From NCBI GenBank assembly GCA_965200175.1, contig OZ241345.1:3844001-3908000 (forward strand): a DNA stretch of 64,000 nucleotides, given 5' to 3'. Within the stretch, counting starts at the first letter, position 1. Each line of letters begins with the position of its first letter. This DNA is from Azophilus sp026709365 (GTDB taxonomy: Bacteria; Pseudomonadota; Gammaproteobacteria; Pseudomonadales; Azotimanducaceae). This document shows positions 56,165 through 64,000 of the stretch, piece by piece. Both the position numbers and the translations under genes were made by a program. The notes below the pieces were generated by a model that saw nothing but the letters and a program-made list of their open reading frames with translations, searched no databases and was not told where the DNA came from.

Positions 56165-56203
56165 AAGCCGTGAAGCGCTGAACGAACGGAACTGATCAGA
56201 GCC
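56165..56203. mobile_element. Partial copy of the MITE end
   Basis: AAGCCGTGAAGCGCTGAACG..AACTGATCAGAGCCTC matches 51690-51731 with a few differences. It is the junction between the truncated CoA-transferase and the DUF2779 gene, and its CTCTGA tip supplies the stop codon (56198-56196) of the latter. Confidence 0.75.
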
Positions 56204-57671
56204 TCGCCAATGCCCGGCGCAGTTCGACCATTGCCAGCGTGTCCCGTTCGCAATAGGCGCGAAGCTCCTCGAACGTGCGCCGGCGCTCCGCCGAGTCGGC
56301 GCTGCCAAGCGCCCCAACATAGCGAGCTGCCGCCGTCTGCCCGTCGGCAATGGAGAGATCATCGTAGCCGGACTCCGGCACCAGCGCCGGCAGCACGCCC
56401 TTGATCGAGAACGACCCGCGAAACGCGGGGTGATAGTAGTTGTTGCGCACCAGCGGCAGCAGGTCGAAAAGGCGGTCTTGAATGGCACCGAGCGCGGCCG
56501 CCCGTTCGGGCAGGGCCGCGGCGAGATCGCGCAGCACCCGTCGCTCATAGTTGGAGTAGGTGCAGATGGTCCCGGTGCGCCCCAGCGCGTCGAGCAGCCG
56601 TTCCGCCAGTCGCGGCCGCGGATCGTCGCTGCCCTCGTGCAGCTGGTCGATGTGTTCCAGCGTCCCGCCGTTGCGCTCGACATGCACGGAGAACAGGAAC
56701 GGAATCGCATCATAGGGCCGCGTGCCGGCAAAGCGCGGGATCGCCGGTGCGAAGGTCTCGAAGTCGAGGTAGCGCACGGGTTCCTTGAGGCTCGCCAACT
56801 GTGCCTGAAGGTCGCCGTGCATCAGGCCGCGACCTTCACGAATGGACTGCCGAACAACCCGTTGCAGATCGTTGAGCGGAAAGTCCTCCGGGACGTTGCG
56901 GATTTCGTCGATGCCCGAGGCTTCAAGTTGCGACCGGCGGGTTGGGGCGAGGCGCGGCAGTTCATCCAGGCCGTGGTCCGGGCGCGCCACACCCCGTGTG
57001 CAATGGGCGTGGTACGAGCAGGCGTATGGCGAAAAGCAGTGCTCACCCGGGTCAATGTCCGGCGCCTCCGGCCCAGCGAGCATCGACTGCATTTCAGGCA
57101 CATGCGCACTGACCGCATCCTGCAGCTTGGTCGCGCTGTCGAGCACGGGATGCAACCGGAAAAGCGCGTCCAGGTCGAGCGCCCCGCCCTCATAGACGTA
57201 CTCCCTGTCGAGGGTGAGCACGCCCGCTTCGCGCACGTCCAACCCGTTGCCGCGCAGCACCCAAAGCTGCACGGCGGCATCCAGAATGAAGGTGTCCTTC
57301 AGCCGGGTGGCGGACTTCACTTCGATCAGCCCCCAACCGCCCTCCGGCAATCGCTCAAGGATATCGACGCGAACCAGCACCCCCTGATGCCTGAAAGCCG
57401 GCTCGAACAGCGCGCGGGCGGTTCCTGCCGCCAGGACCCGGCGGGTCTCGTCAAGCGCCTCATCGGTGTGGAGATGGTCGTGCGCGATGAGATGCCCGCC
57501 CGGATGCCGCTTGCAGGCCAACTCGCCCACTTCGTGCCCCGTATCGAAGATGGCCTGCAGATTATCGTCGGGCGGGGAGGCGAGTTCGCGGGCGTGGGTC
57601 TCGTACCAGAGCCGCAAGTGGCACTGGGAGCCGGACATGAAGCGGGACTTTGAGAGGGATGGCTTGGTCAT
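56196..57671 (-). CDS. DUF2779 protein: Cas4/RecB-like nuclease plus DEDD-type domain
   Basis: 491 residues from ATG 57671. The N-terminal half has a PD-(D/E)XK core, VLVRVDILERLPEGGWGLIE then VKSATRLKD, and cysteines at CHLRLW and CFSPYACSYHAHC, arranged like the Fe-S cluster of Cas4/AddB nucleases. The C-terminal half is DUF2779, with RYLDFETFAPAIPRF (DxE) and RAYCERDTLAMVEL, an RNase-H-like 3'-5' exonuclease pattern. The protein therefore appears to have two nuclease domains. The stop codon comes from a MITE fragment and the C-terminus may be slightly shortened. Role unknown; it stands near other nuclease genes. Confidence 0.8.
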   Translation of the reverse strand: MTKPSLSKSRFMSGSQCHLRLWYETHARELASPPDDNLQAIFDTGHEVGELACKRHPGGHLIAHDHLHTDEALDETRRVLAAGTARALFEPAFRHQGVLVRVDILERLPEGGWGLIEVKSATRLKDTFILDAAVQLWVLRGNGLDVREAGVLTLDREYVYEGGALDLDALFRLHPVLDSATKLQDAVSAHVPEMQSMLAGPEAPDIDPGEHCFSPYACSYHAHCTRGVARPDHGLDELPRLAPTRRSQLEASGIDEIRNVPEDFPLNDLQRVVRQSIREGRGLMHGDLQAQLASLKEPVRYLDFETFAPAIPRFAGTRPYDAIPFLFSVHVERNGGTLEHIDQLHEGSDDPRPRLAERLLDALGRTGTICTYSNYERRVLRDLAAALPERAAALGAIQDRLFDLLPLVRNNYYHPAFRGSFSIKGVLPALVPESGYDDLSIADGQTAAARYVGALGSADSAERRRTFEELRAYCERDTLAMVELRRALARL

Positions 57672-57708
57672 GGGCGTTGACCCAGTATGCCCAAACAAGA
57701 GATCAATT

Positions 57709-58470
57709 CTATCGGGCGCACGGATTGACGCTTCCTGCCTCCTCCGTATCCCAAGTCCTCAGATGGTCTGCGAAGATCTTCACAAACTCATGTCTGAACG
57801 GTCTATAGCCCTCCTCCAAGAAATCGGCGAATTGGCCAAGCGTTATGGTCTCAAATTCTTCTGGCACTTTTCCCTCAGCCCGTCTCTTAGGTTCAGTGGG
57901 ATGAACAACGACTAAGACGACTTTCGCTTCTCGCCACTCTTGGGAGACACAGAGACCCTCAAACAATGCTGCAAGTCGCGGCTGCCCAGACCCACACTTC
58001 AAACTCTTAATCCCACCACTGTCAGAGCGTAGACATCCAATCTTAAGAAGCCTAAATATGAGGTGTTCGTACTTGCTTTTTGACCTACTTGCCTGCGCCG
58101 CTCGCTTAACGCCACATAGTAAGCGCACTGCACACTTCACTTTCTCCATATTCTCCAACTGCTTTGGATCCAGGGAGTGATTGTCTGTCTTCAACTCGAT
58201 CAGGAAAATTTTCTTTGTGACTCCACTAGATCCAAAGACCGCAAAGTCAACGTTTATGGATCGATTGTCTTTACACTCTTTCGACAGCTCTAATTCGCCC
58301 TTGTGCAACGGAAATTCAGGAATAAGTTCATCGACATGCACAGCAAATTTCTTCTCAATCACCTTCGGCAGGAACATACCGAAGAAAATATCCACACGCC
58401 GTTCCAACTGATAGGCGGGCAAATGCCTCCATTCGTCCAGTTGACGCAGTACCTCGTAAATCGCACTCAT
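57709..58470 (-). CDS. Hypothetical protein with a PD-(D/E)XK-like core
   Basis: 253 residues from ATG 58470; the longer frame upstream lacks a convincing start. NVDFAVFGSSGVTKKIFLIE then LKTDNHSLDPKQLENM gives D...E-x-K spacing of a PD-(D/E)XK nuclease. Upstream helices (RVDIFFGMFLPKVIEKKF) and the C-terminal EFETITLGQFADFLEEGY, a common ending of small restriction-like nucleases, support this. The DNA is markedly AT-richer than its neighbours. It lies 37 bp before the DUF2779 gene on the same strand, so the two may be co-transcribed. No known family name is recognised. Confidence 0.55.
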   Translation of the reverse strand: MSAIYEVLRQLDEWRHLPAYQLERRVDIFFGMFLPKVIEKKFAVHVDELIPEFPLHKGELELSKECKDNRSINVDFAVFGSSGVTKKIFLIELKTDNHSLDPKQLENMEKVKCAVRLLCGVKRAAQASRSKSKYEHLIFRLLKIGCLRSDSGGIKSLKCGSGQPRLAALFEGLCVSQEWREAKVVLVVVHPTEPKRRAEGKVPEEFETITLGQFADFLEEGYRPFRHEFVKIFADHLRTWDTEEAGSVNPCAR

Positions 58471-59059
58471 GCCTTCTACCCCGAAGCAGTTGTCGCTCAA
58501 GGTGCAGGAAGCTAGCAAGGCTGAAGTCGAAAGACAACGAGAAGCCCTCGATCAGCGAAGGGGCGCCAACATCCTCTCCGGCTTGGCTGTGGCGGCGTTG
58601 GAGGCGTCCTGCATGAAGACGGCTGCCGAAGCGCTCCTGCGGGGCGCAGGTAGCCGAGCGGCGAAGCAGGCGGGGCTTGTCATCTGGTTGGACGAGGCGC
58701 AAACCGTTGATCAATCCTGCAAGGCGCTCGCTTCCGTACACAGGGGCGCACTCGGTGTCCCGGTCCTAGTGGTGCTTTCGGGGTTGCCGACCACCGTCCG
58801 CTGCGTCCGATCGATTCCCGGCCTTTGCCGGCTCGCGGATGTCGCGGTCATTGACATGGGCGCGATGACCGACGACGAATGCGCCGCTTCGACTCGAGTG
58901 ATGCTGGAAGCCTTTGTGGACGACATGGTCCGATACGGAGTTCTGATCCGCAGGCGGTCACCTAGCGATGTCATGCTCGAACGTTGGTCAGTCGCCGTGC
59001 CCAGCATGGCCGCATGGGCGGAACGAGCGATGGAGCAGGCCAACCGAGGCGGCGGATGA
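58469..59059 (+). pseudogene. AAA ATPase remnant lacking the P-loop
   Basis: 196 residues, TTPK-type start then KVQEASKAEVERQREALDQR and LVIWLDEAQTVDQSCKALAS (Walker B), LVVLSGLPTTVRCVRSIPGL (sensor) and GAMTDDECAASTRVMLEAFV. Relatives carry about 60-80 further N-terminal residues with Walker A; these are missing here, where the divergent gene starts. The C-terminus is also short. It is probably a remnant. The ATG 58469 overlaps the start of the minus-strand gene by two bases. Confidence 0.6.
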
Positions 59060-59200
59060 TCGGGTTTCAACGCGAGGGCAACTAATCGACCGGAAAGCTT
59101 TCCTGACCCGCTCCCCACTGCCCAACTGGACTCGACCATTTGGCTTCCCTGCTTCTCGTCGGAGAATCGTTGCAGCACTGCTAAGCGGTCCTTTGTTATT

Positions 59201-59229
59201 GAAATTATGCATTTCAAATGCATAATTTC
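59201..59229. promoter_or_regulatory. Perfect palindrome before the second DUF4143 gene
   Basis: GAAATTATGCATTT, one base, then its exact complement AAATGCATAATTTC. It ends 5 bp before the ATG at 59235. AT-rich and placed over the promoter/leader, it is a likely operator. Confidence 0.7.
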
Positions 59230-59234
59230 CGCTC

Positions 59235-60458
59235 ATGAACTTGCCCTACCTCAAACGCTCCATGGAGCCGGTCGTCAAGCGGGCGGCGACCGAGTTTCCG
59301 GCCGTGGTGCTCACCGGACCGCGCCAATCGGGCAAGACCACCTTGCTGCTGCATGTCTTCGGGCAGCGTTGCCGGTACGTCTCATTGGAGCCGCCGGACA
59401 TTTGCGCAGCCGCCAGCGAAGACCCCCGTGGGTTCCTGGACCTCTACCCGCCGCCAACCATCCTCGACGAGATCCAATGCGCACCCGACCTGCTTCCCTA
59501 CATCAAGGAACGGATTGACGCAGACCGTGCCCGTGCCGGGCAGTACTTGTTGACCGGGTCGCAGAACTTGCTGCTCACCCAACAGGTCAGCGAATCCTTG
59601 GCGGGCCGGGCGGCCATGCTGCGCCTGCTGCCGCTGTCGGGGCGGGAGGTTCGAAAACATCCCTACGCGCCCTTGCCGTGGGCGCGCCAAGCCGATGGGC
59701 CGATGCACTCACCGCATCCGCCTGCAGCGTTGTGGGCCGGCTTTTTGAGGGGCGGCTACCCCGAGCTGGCGGCGCAGCCCGGACGGGATGCCGCGCTATG
59801 GCACTCCAGCTACATCCAAACCTATCTCGAACGAGACGTGCGCCGGCTGCGCCAAGTTGGCGACCTCACCCAATTCCAAGCCTTTCTGCGGATGCTGGCC
59901 GCCCGCAGCGCCCAACTGCTGAACCTGACCGATATCGCCCGTGACCTCGGGGTGGCGGTCAACACCGCCAAGGCTTGGCTCTCGGTTCTTGAGGCCACCC
60001 ATCAGGTCATGGTGGTGCGTCCCTACTTCGCCAACGTGGGGAAGCGGCTGGTGAAGACCCCGAAGGTCTATTTCACCGATGTCGGCACGCTCTGCCATCT
60101 GGTTGGCTTGAGGGATTCAGCCCACGCCGCAGCCGGGCCGATGGGCGGCGCCATCATGGAAACCGCCGTGCTGTCCGAAATCGTCCGAACGCTGACCCAT
60201 AGGGGCACCAATCCGCAGGTTTACTTTTGGCGAACCCAAGCGGGGACTGAGGTGAATTTCGTGGTGGATGCGGCTGGCGGGCTGGTTCCCATCGAGGTCA
60301 AGCTGTCGGCAACGCCGCGCCCCGCGATGGCTAAGGCCCTAAAGATCTTCCAGCAGGACTTGGGCAGCGCAGCCAAACCCGGCTACGTGGTGCATTCGGG
60401 CGATATCAGACTGCCCTTGGGCGCCGGGGTCACGGCATTGCCCTTCAGCGAGTTGTAG
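59235..60458 (+). CDS. DUF4143-domain ATPase (AAA_14 type)
   Basis: 407 residues. Walker A VLTGPRQSGKTTLL (25-38), Walker B PTILDEIQCAPDLL, sensor YLLTGSQNLLL, and ESLAGRAAMLRLLPLSGREV. The central RHLRQVGDL-like and LLNLTDIARDLGVAVNTAKA (winged-helix-like) segments, PKVYFTDVGTLCHLVGL and the C-terminal VYFWRTQAGTEVNFVVDAAG with VPIEVKLS complete the DUF4143 region, again with a nuclease-like E-V-K. It is a typical solitary member, unlike the operon-linked one at 23415. Function unknown. Confidence 0.85.
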   Translation: MNLPYLKRSMEPVVKRAATEFPAVVLTGPRQSGKTTLLLHVFGQRCRYVSLEPPDICAAASEDPRGFLDLYPPPTILDEIQCAPDLLPYIKERIDADRARAGQYLLTGSQNLLLTQQVSESLAGRAAMLRLLPLSGREVRKHPYAPLPWARQADGPMHSPHPPAALWAGFLRGGYPELAAQPGRDAALWHSSYIQTYLERDVRRLRQVGDLTQFQAFLRMLAARSAQLLNLTDIARDLGVAVNTAKAWLSVLEATHQVMVVRPYFANVGKRLVKTPKVYFTDVGTLCHLVGLRDSAHAAAGPMGGAIMETAVLSEIVRTLTHRGTNPQVYFWRTQAGTEVNFVVDAAGGLVPIEVKLSATPRPAMAKALKIFQQDLGSAAKPGYVVHSGDIRLPLGAGVTALPFSEL

Positions 60459-60659
60459 CCGCGAGCCGTTCGCCGTTCAGCGCAAGGCGGTTCTCCAACA
60501 GTGCGCCAATAAACCCATTTGTTTGCGGGACAGTACACCAGCGCGGACATTAGGCCTCCATGAAGTTAGATTGCGCAATTCGTTGTGATGTTGCTCTGCA
60601 ATCCGGTTAAATGGCAATGCCTCGTGGGGAGAGGGTGATCATGGCAGGGGCAAGGTGAC

Positions 60660-61940
60660 ATGGACCAAGTGAGATCGGTGTCAAGGCAGTATCGCTGGTA
60701 CGTGCTGGGCGTGCTCGCCCTGACCTACGCCTTCAGCTTCATGGATCGGCAGATCCTGTCCATCCTGCTGGAGGACATTCGGGCTGAGTTTTCCCTCTCG
60801 GACCTCCAGTTGGGGCTGCTGTCCGGCATCGCCTTCGCCCTGTTCTACGCAACCCTGGGGATACCAATCGCCCGCTTGGCGGATCGGTTCAACCGGGTCA
60901 CGATCGTCTCCGCCGCGGTGGCGGTTTGGAGTGCGATGACGGCGCTTTGCGGCGCGGCTTCAAGCTTCTGGCAGTTGTTTCTAGCTCGGGTGGGCGTGGG
61001 CATTGGCGAGGCGGGCGGCAGTCCGCCCTCGCATTCCATCATTTCGGACTACTTCAACAAGGAGGAGCGTTCGTTCGCGCTGGCGATCTACTCCCTCGGC
61101 ACCTCGTTGGGGATGCTGTTCGGCTTGGTGATGGGCGGGTTTGTGGCGGAGCACTACGGCTGGCGCTGGGCTTTCGTCTGCGCCGGAGTTCCCGGCTTGG
61201 CGCTGGCTGTGCTGCTGAAGCTGACCGTGCGCGAACCCCTGCGGGGCGCCATGGAGGAGGAGGCCGAGAAGCCGCCCCGTCCGCAGTCAACGGCGGACGA
61301 ATCGATGATCGCCGCGTTCCGCGCGCTTTGGGCCAACCGTTGCTACCGCTACGTGAACCTTGCCCACATGCTCGGCGTGTTTGTGGGCTATGGATTCACG
61401 GTCTGGAAGCCAGCGCTGTACTTGCGCCAGTTCGAGCTTTCGCAAAGCGAAGTGGGGCTGATCGTCGGCCTCACTGCCGCCGGATTGGGCGTGCCCGGCA
61501 TGTTGCTGGGCGGCTACCTTGGCGACCGCCTGTCCAAGCGCGACGCACGCGGGCCGGCCTGGCTGTGCGCGGCTGCGGTGCTTCTCGCCACGCCAGTCTA
61601 TCTGCTCGCCTTGTGGAGTTCCGATTGGGTGGCAACCACTGTGTTCATTGGGCTGGGCGTGTTCCTTTACTCACTGAGCCACGCGCCGGGGCTGGCGATC
61701 GTGCAATCGGTGGTCGAACCCCATCGACGGGCGCAGGCGGCGGCCTACGTGTTCTTTCTGTCCAACATTCTCGGGTTGGGGTTGGGTCCGGTTTTGGTGG
61801 GTTCCTTGAGCGACGGCTTTGCCGCAGAATTCGACAACCGGTCCCTGAACGTGGCGCTTGGTTTCGTCACGTTGGTGCTTTTGGCGGCGGCGGCCATGTA
61901 CTGGCGCACCGCCCGAGCCTTGCGGAGCTTGAATGGATGA
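60660..61940 (+). CDS. MFS transporter (spinster/GudP-like)
   Basis: 426 residues, 12 predicted membrane helices. The first loop RLADRFNRVTIVSAAV after helix 2 is the GxxxDRxxRR-type MFS signature; GVGIGEAGGSPPSHSIISDY is typical of spinster-like and organic-acid MFS carriers; a cytoplasmic loop with many Glu (MEEEAEKPPRPQ) splits the halves. Substrate is not predictable. The start ATG 60660 overlaps no other gene; the region 60459-60659 holds no recognised feature. Confidence 0.85.
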   Translation: MDQVRSVSRQYRWYVLGVLALTYAFSFMDRQILSILLEDIRAEFSLSDLQLGLLSGIAFALFYATLGIPIARLADRFNRVTIVSAAVAVWSAMTALCGAASSFWQLFLARVGVGIGEAGGSPPSHSIISDYFNKEERSFALAIYSLGTSLGMLFGLVMGGFVAEHYGWRWAFVCAGVPGLALAVLLKLTVREPLRGAMEEEAEKPPRPQSTADESMIAAFRALWANRCYRYVNLAHMLGVFVGYGFTVWKPALYLRQFELSQSEVGLIVGLTAAGLGVPGMLLGGYLGDRLSKRDARGPAWLCAAAVLLATPVYLLALWSSDWVATTVFIGLGVFLYSLSHAPGLAIVQSVVEPHRRAQAAAYVFFLSNILGLGLGPVLVGSLSDGFAAEFDNRSLNVALGFVTLVLLAAAAMYWRTARALRSLNG

Positions 61941-62044
61941 AGGCCCAGGCGAAGAACCGGCAGCGGCTGGCGACCGGCAGCCAGCTGTGGGATCTTTGAT
62001 TGATTGTGGATCTCAGTGATCCGTAAACCGAATTGGAGGGAAGC

Positions 62045-62509
62045 ATGAAGATTCTGAAAGTGCTGGGCGCCCTGCTGGGTGCCGTCGTCCTTGTGGTGGT
62101 GGTCGCCGCGCCGATCGGCCCGCTGCCCGGGTTCTTCATCGGCGGTGAGCAGGCGCAACCCCCGGCAACCTGGCCGGACACCTCCTCAGTGCATGAGGTC
62201 AAACTCAAGGTGCCGGGCGGCCTGCCGCGCGTGGTGATCATCTGGGTCATTGAAGTCGCCAACGACCTCCATGTGGTGGGCGACAGGAGCGGCGGCTGGG
62301 CACGAAAGATCGGCACGGCCTCGCCAGTGGAACTGCGGCTTGGCGACAGCACCTTCGCATTGAATGCGGTCGCGGTGTCGGAAGGCACGGAGCCAATACT
62401 CAACGCTTGGCTGGCCAAGTACGAGCCCGACTACCCGGAGATCGTGGCCGACTTCCGCAACGATCCGGCGGGCGCCGACCGCGCAGCGGTGTTTCGGCTG
62501 GAGCGTTAA
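62045..62509 (+). CDS. Small membrane-anchored hypothetical protein
   Basis: 154 residues from ATG 62045 (GGAGGGAAGC just upstream). Residues 5-28 are a hydrophobic anchor (VLGALLGAVVLVVVVAAPIG). The remainder, LPRVVIIWVIEVANDLHVVG then DRSGGWARKIG, resembles the strand-turn-strand core of FMN/F420-binding split-barrel proteins, an uncertain hint. It lies about 100 bp after the MFS gene and may be co-transcribed. Confidence 0.6.
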   Translation: MKILKVLGALLGAVVLVVVVAAPIGPLPGFFIGGEQAQPPATWPDTSSVHEVKLKVPGGLPRVVIIWVIEVANDLHVVGDRSGGWARKIGTASPVELRLGDSTFALNAVAVSEGTEPILNAWLAKYEPDYPEIVADFRNDPAGADRAAVFRLER

Positions 62510-62639
62510 TGGCAAGGCAACCATTCGCTTGACCGTCAGGCAGCAGTCCGTTCGGGCCTGGAAACATTCCCGAACTTGACCGCTGCAACGGGGCGAACCC
62601 AAGTTTCGCCGCCACCGTCAGGTCGCGTGGCTGTGAAGG

Positions 62640-62727
62640 CTCAGAAACATTTCGGAATCTGGCCCGCGCAAAGTGCGCGGAGTTTCGCGCCAGCGAAACT
62701 CCAACGCGCCCGCTTTGCGGGTGCGCC
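62640..62727 (-). repeat. Dispersed double-hairpin repeat, copy 7
   Basis: Minus orientation: CTCAGAAACATTTCGGAATC tail, GGAGTTTCGC..GCGAAACTCC hairpin, then GCGCCCGC/GCGGGTGCGC. It lies 40 bp before the LysR gene and may carry part of its leader. Confidence 0.8.
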
Positions 62728-62764
62728 TTGCGCTCCGCTCGCTGCCTCCTGCAACATCGCCGAC

Positions 62765-63622
62765 ATGATCGAGAACTTGGAAACCCTCATCACGCTGTCG
62801 CGCACCGGCACCATGATGGAGGCCAGCACGGTGCTCAAGATCACCCAGTCGGCGGTGAGCAAGCGCATCGCCGCCCTGGAGCGCCACTACGGCCGTCCGC
62901 TGATCGAGCGCCATGGGCGGCGGGTGGTGTTGACCCACCAAGGCACGCGCTTGGTGGAGAAGGTGGCGCCCTTGGTCAGCGAGCTGCGCAGCGTCTTCCT
63001 TGAGGATCACGTCCAGCGCGGCGGCAAGATCATCCTTGGGGTCTCCGAAGCCATCCTGGCCAGTTGGGGCCCCGGCCTGTTCGCTGAGGTGCGCCGGGTG
63101 CTTTCGGAAGTGGAGTTCAGCTTTCACGCCCAACGCTCCCCGGTGGTGCTCGACCGGCTGCGCACCGGGGAGTACATGGTGGGCATCTGCACCGGCTACT
63201 CCGATGCGGAGACGGACCTGCAAAGCGAGGTGATTCGCCTGGAGCCGATGGTGATCATTCCGGCGGCGCTCAAGCCCATCGACTACCGGCCGGGAGAACC
63301 CTTGGAGGTGCTCACCATCGAGTCCCGCTCCGGCGCCTGGGCCTCCATCGAGGACGACATGCGTCGGCTGCGGCTGCACCGCAAGGAGTCCTTGGAGTCC
63401 TTCTTCTCGGTGGCGCAGATGGCCTTGGCGGGGTTCGGCCACGGCTTGGTGCCCATCGGCGTGGCCCGCACCCTAGGCGCGCCCGCCGACCAGCTGATCC
63501 GCTTGGGCCGTCAAGGGCTCAACCGTCCGGTGCGCTTCGTGGCGCGCAAGTCCATGTTCTCAAGGCCCTTGGTGCAGCGCTTCTACCGGGCCGTCTCCCT
63601 CGAGGCCGGCAAGCTCGACTAG
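62765..63622 (+). CDS. LysR-family transcriptional regulator
   Basis: 285 residues from ATG 62765; the longer upstream frame only reads through the repeat. Helix-turn-helix: LETLITLSRTGTMMEASTVL then KITQSAVSKRIAALERHYG, and LIERHGRRVVLTHQGTRL. The C-terminal effector domain (GKIILGVSEAILASWGPGLF) is complete. LysR proteins usually control a divergent or neighbouring operon; none is clearly divergent here, ferrochelatase being convergent. Effector unknown. Confidence 0.88.
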   Translation: MIENLETLITLSRTGTMMEASTVLKITQSAVSKRIAALERHYGRPLIERHGRRVVLTHQGTRLVEKVAPLVSELRSVFLEDHVQRGGKIILGVSEAILASWGPGLFAEVRRVLSEVEFSFHAQRSPVVLDRLRTGEYMVGICTGYSDAETDLQSEVIRLEPMVIIPAALKPIDYRPGEPLEVLTIESRSGAWASIEDDMRRLRLHRKESLESFFSVAQMALAGFGHGLVPIGVARTLGAPADQLIRLGRQGLNRPVRFVARKSMFSRPLVQRFYRAVSLEAGKLD

Positions 63623-63709
63623 CGCAGCCCGATCCCTTGGCTCAGGCGTCGGCGCCTCGTTTCAGCTCAACAAGTTTGCGGCAGAGCGAGCGCGCGCCCG
63701 CCAATGGCG

Positions 63710-64000
63710 CTAACCGACCCACCGCGCCAGCGCCTTCACCCAGTCCGGGGAGGCGTTCAGGCAGGGAATGAGCGTCAAGCTCTCGCCGCCCGCCTGCACG
63801 AACGCATCGCGGCCTTGAATGCCGATCTCCTCCAGGGTCTCCAGGTTGTCGGCCACGAAGGAGGGGCAGTACACCGCCAGACGGCGAACGCCCCGTCCGG
63901 GCAGTTCGGCCAGCACCTCGTCCGTGTAGGGCTTGAGCCAGGGCAGGCGCCCGAGCCTGGACTGAAAGCTCACCGTCACCCGTTCCGCATCCAGGCCCAG
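63710..64000 (-). CDS. hemH: Ferrochelatase, C-terminal part
   Basis: The frame runs off the window end. VTVSFQSRLGRLPWLKPYTD, AVYCPSFVADNLETLEEIGI and GGESLTLIPCLNASPDWVKA are the ferrochelatase C-terminal domain, including the conserved active-site segment near SFVADNLETLEE (with the catalytic Glu) and the Pro-Cys-Leu-Asn ending. It inserts iron into protoporphyrin IX to give haem. N-terminal ~60-70% lies outside the window. Confidence 0.92.
   Translation of the reverse strand: MGLDAERVTVSFQSRLGRLPWLKPYTDEVLAELPGRGVRRLAVYCPSFVADNLETLEEIGIQGRDAFVQAGGESLTLIPCLNASPDWVKALARWVG

Noticed and set aside
62576..62764. Longer start of the LysR regulator
   Set aside because: The extra residues come from the dispersed repeat; the helix-turn-helix begins right after ATG 62765.

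Overview
The window looks like chromosomal DNA of a GC-rich, probably uncultured proteobacterium, most likely gammaproteobacterial and possibly marine or host-associated. No rRNA or tRNA was seen, so this rests on gene content only: class II HMG-CoA reductase and the mevalonate pathway, methylamine-dehydrogenase-type amine oxidation, sulfolipid synthesis, a sulfatase, a DUF3604 protein, several sulfotransferases, and many toxin-antitoxin and stand-alone ATPase genes. Metabolic genes are GC-rich. The stretches around 16.7-23.4 kb, 28.8-32.1 kb and 57.7-58.5 kb are visibly AT-richer and look acquired.

Layout. 0-7.7 kb: small-molecule catabolic enzymes (DUF3604 end, VOC protein, M20 amidohydrolase, beta-lactamase-fold hydrolase, cysteine-synthase-like enzyme, SMP-30 lactonase) with several decayed genes. 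8.2-13.7 kb: HicAB with a broken HicA, an orphan type I methylase, an AAA ATPase, a glycosyltransferase and an Rpn-type nuclease. 13.9-19.0 kb: sulfotransferases and a glycosyltransferase, probably surface-glycan tailoring, with a ribbon-helix-helix/PIN toxin-antitoxin pair between them. 19.1-28.7 kb: a defence island with a Gabija-like OLD nuclease plus UvrD helicase operon, followed by a translationally coupled DUF4143 ATPase and a 1336-residue NACHT-like NTPase ending in a PD-(D/E)XK nuclease. I do not recognise the second pair as a described system. 28.7-33.1 kb: more sulfotransferases, remnants and a deleted Fic gene. 33.2-37.9 kb: symporter, antitoxin/VapC, sulfatase, zeta-like kinase.

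37.9-50.1 kb is one uninterrupted minus-strand block with mostly overlapping or very short junctions: amidase, diphosphomevalonate decarboxylase, phosphomevalonate kinase, an HMG-CoA reductase-mevalonate kinase fusion, PPK2, SqdX-like and SqdB-like sulfolipid enzymes, mauBEDA and a monohaem cytochrome c. It joins isoprenoid, polyphosphate, sulfolipid and amine-oxidation genes in one apparent transcription unit.

50.2-64 kb: a lipoprotein amidohydrolase, a 258-bp IS5-like MITE with CTAG target duplications, AAA and DUF4143 ATPases preceded by strong palindromes, a YefM-YoeB locus interrupted by other DNA, an NADP-dependent reductase, a DUF2779 nuclease, a PD-(D/E)XK-like protein, a transporter, a LysR regulator and the end of ferrochelatase. 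A dispersed double-hairpin repeat occurs in at least seven intergenic places, and palindromic or MITE-like sequences have repeatedly shaped gene ends.
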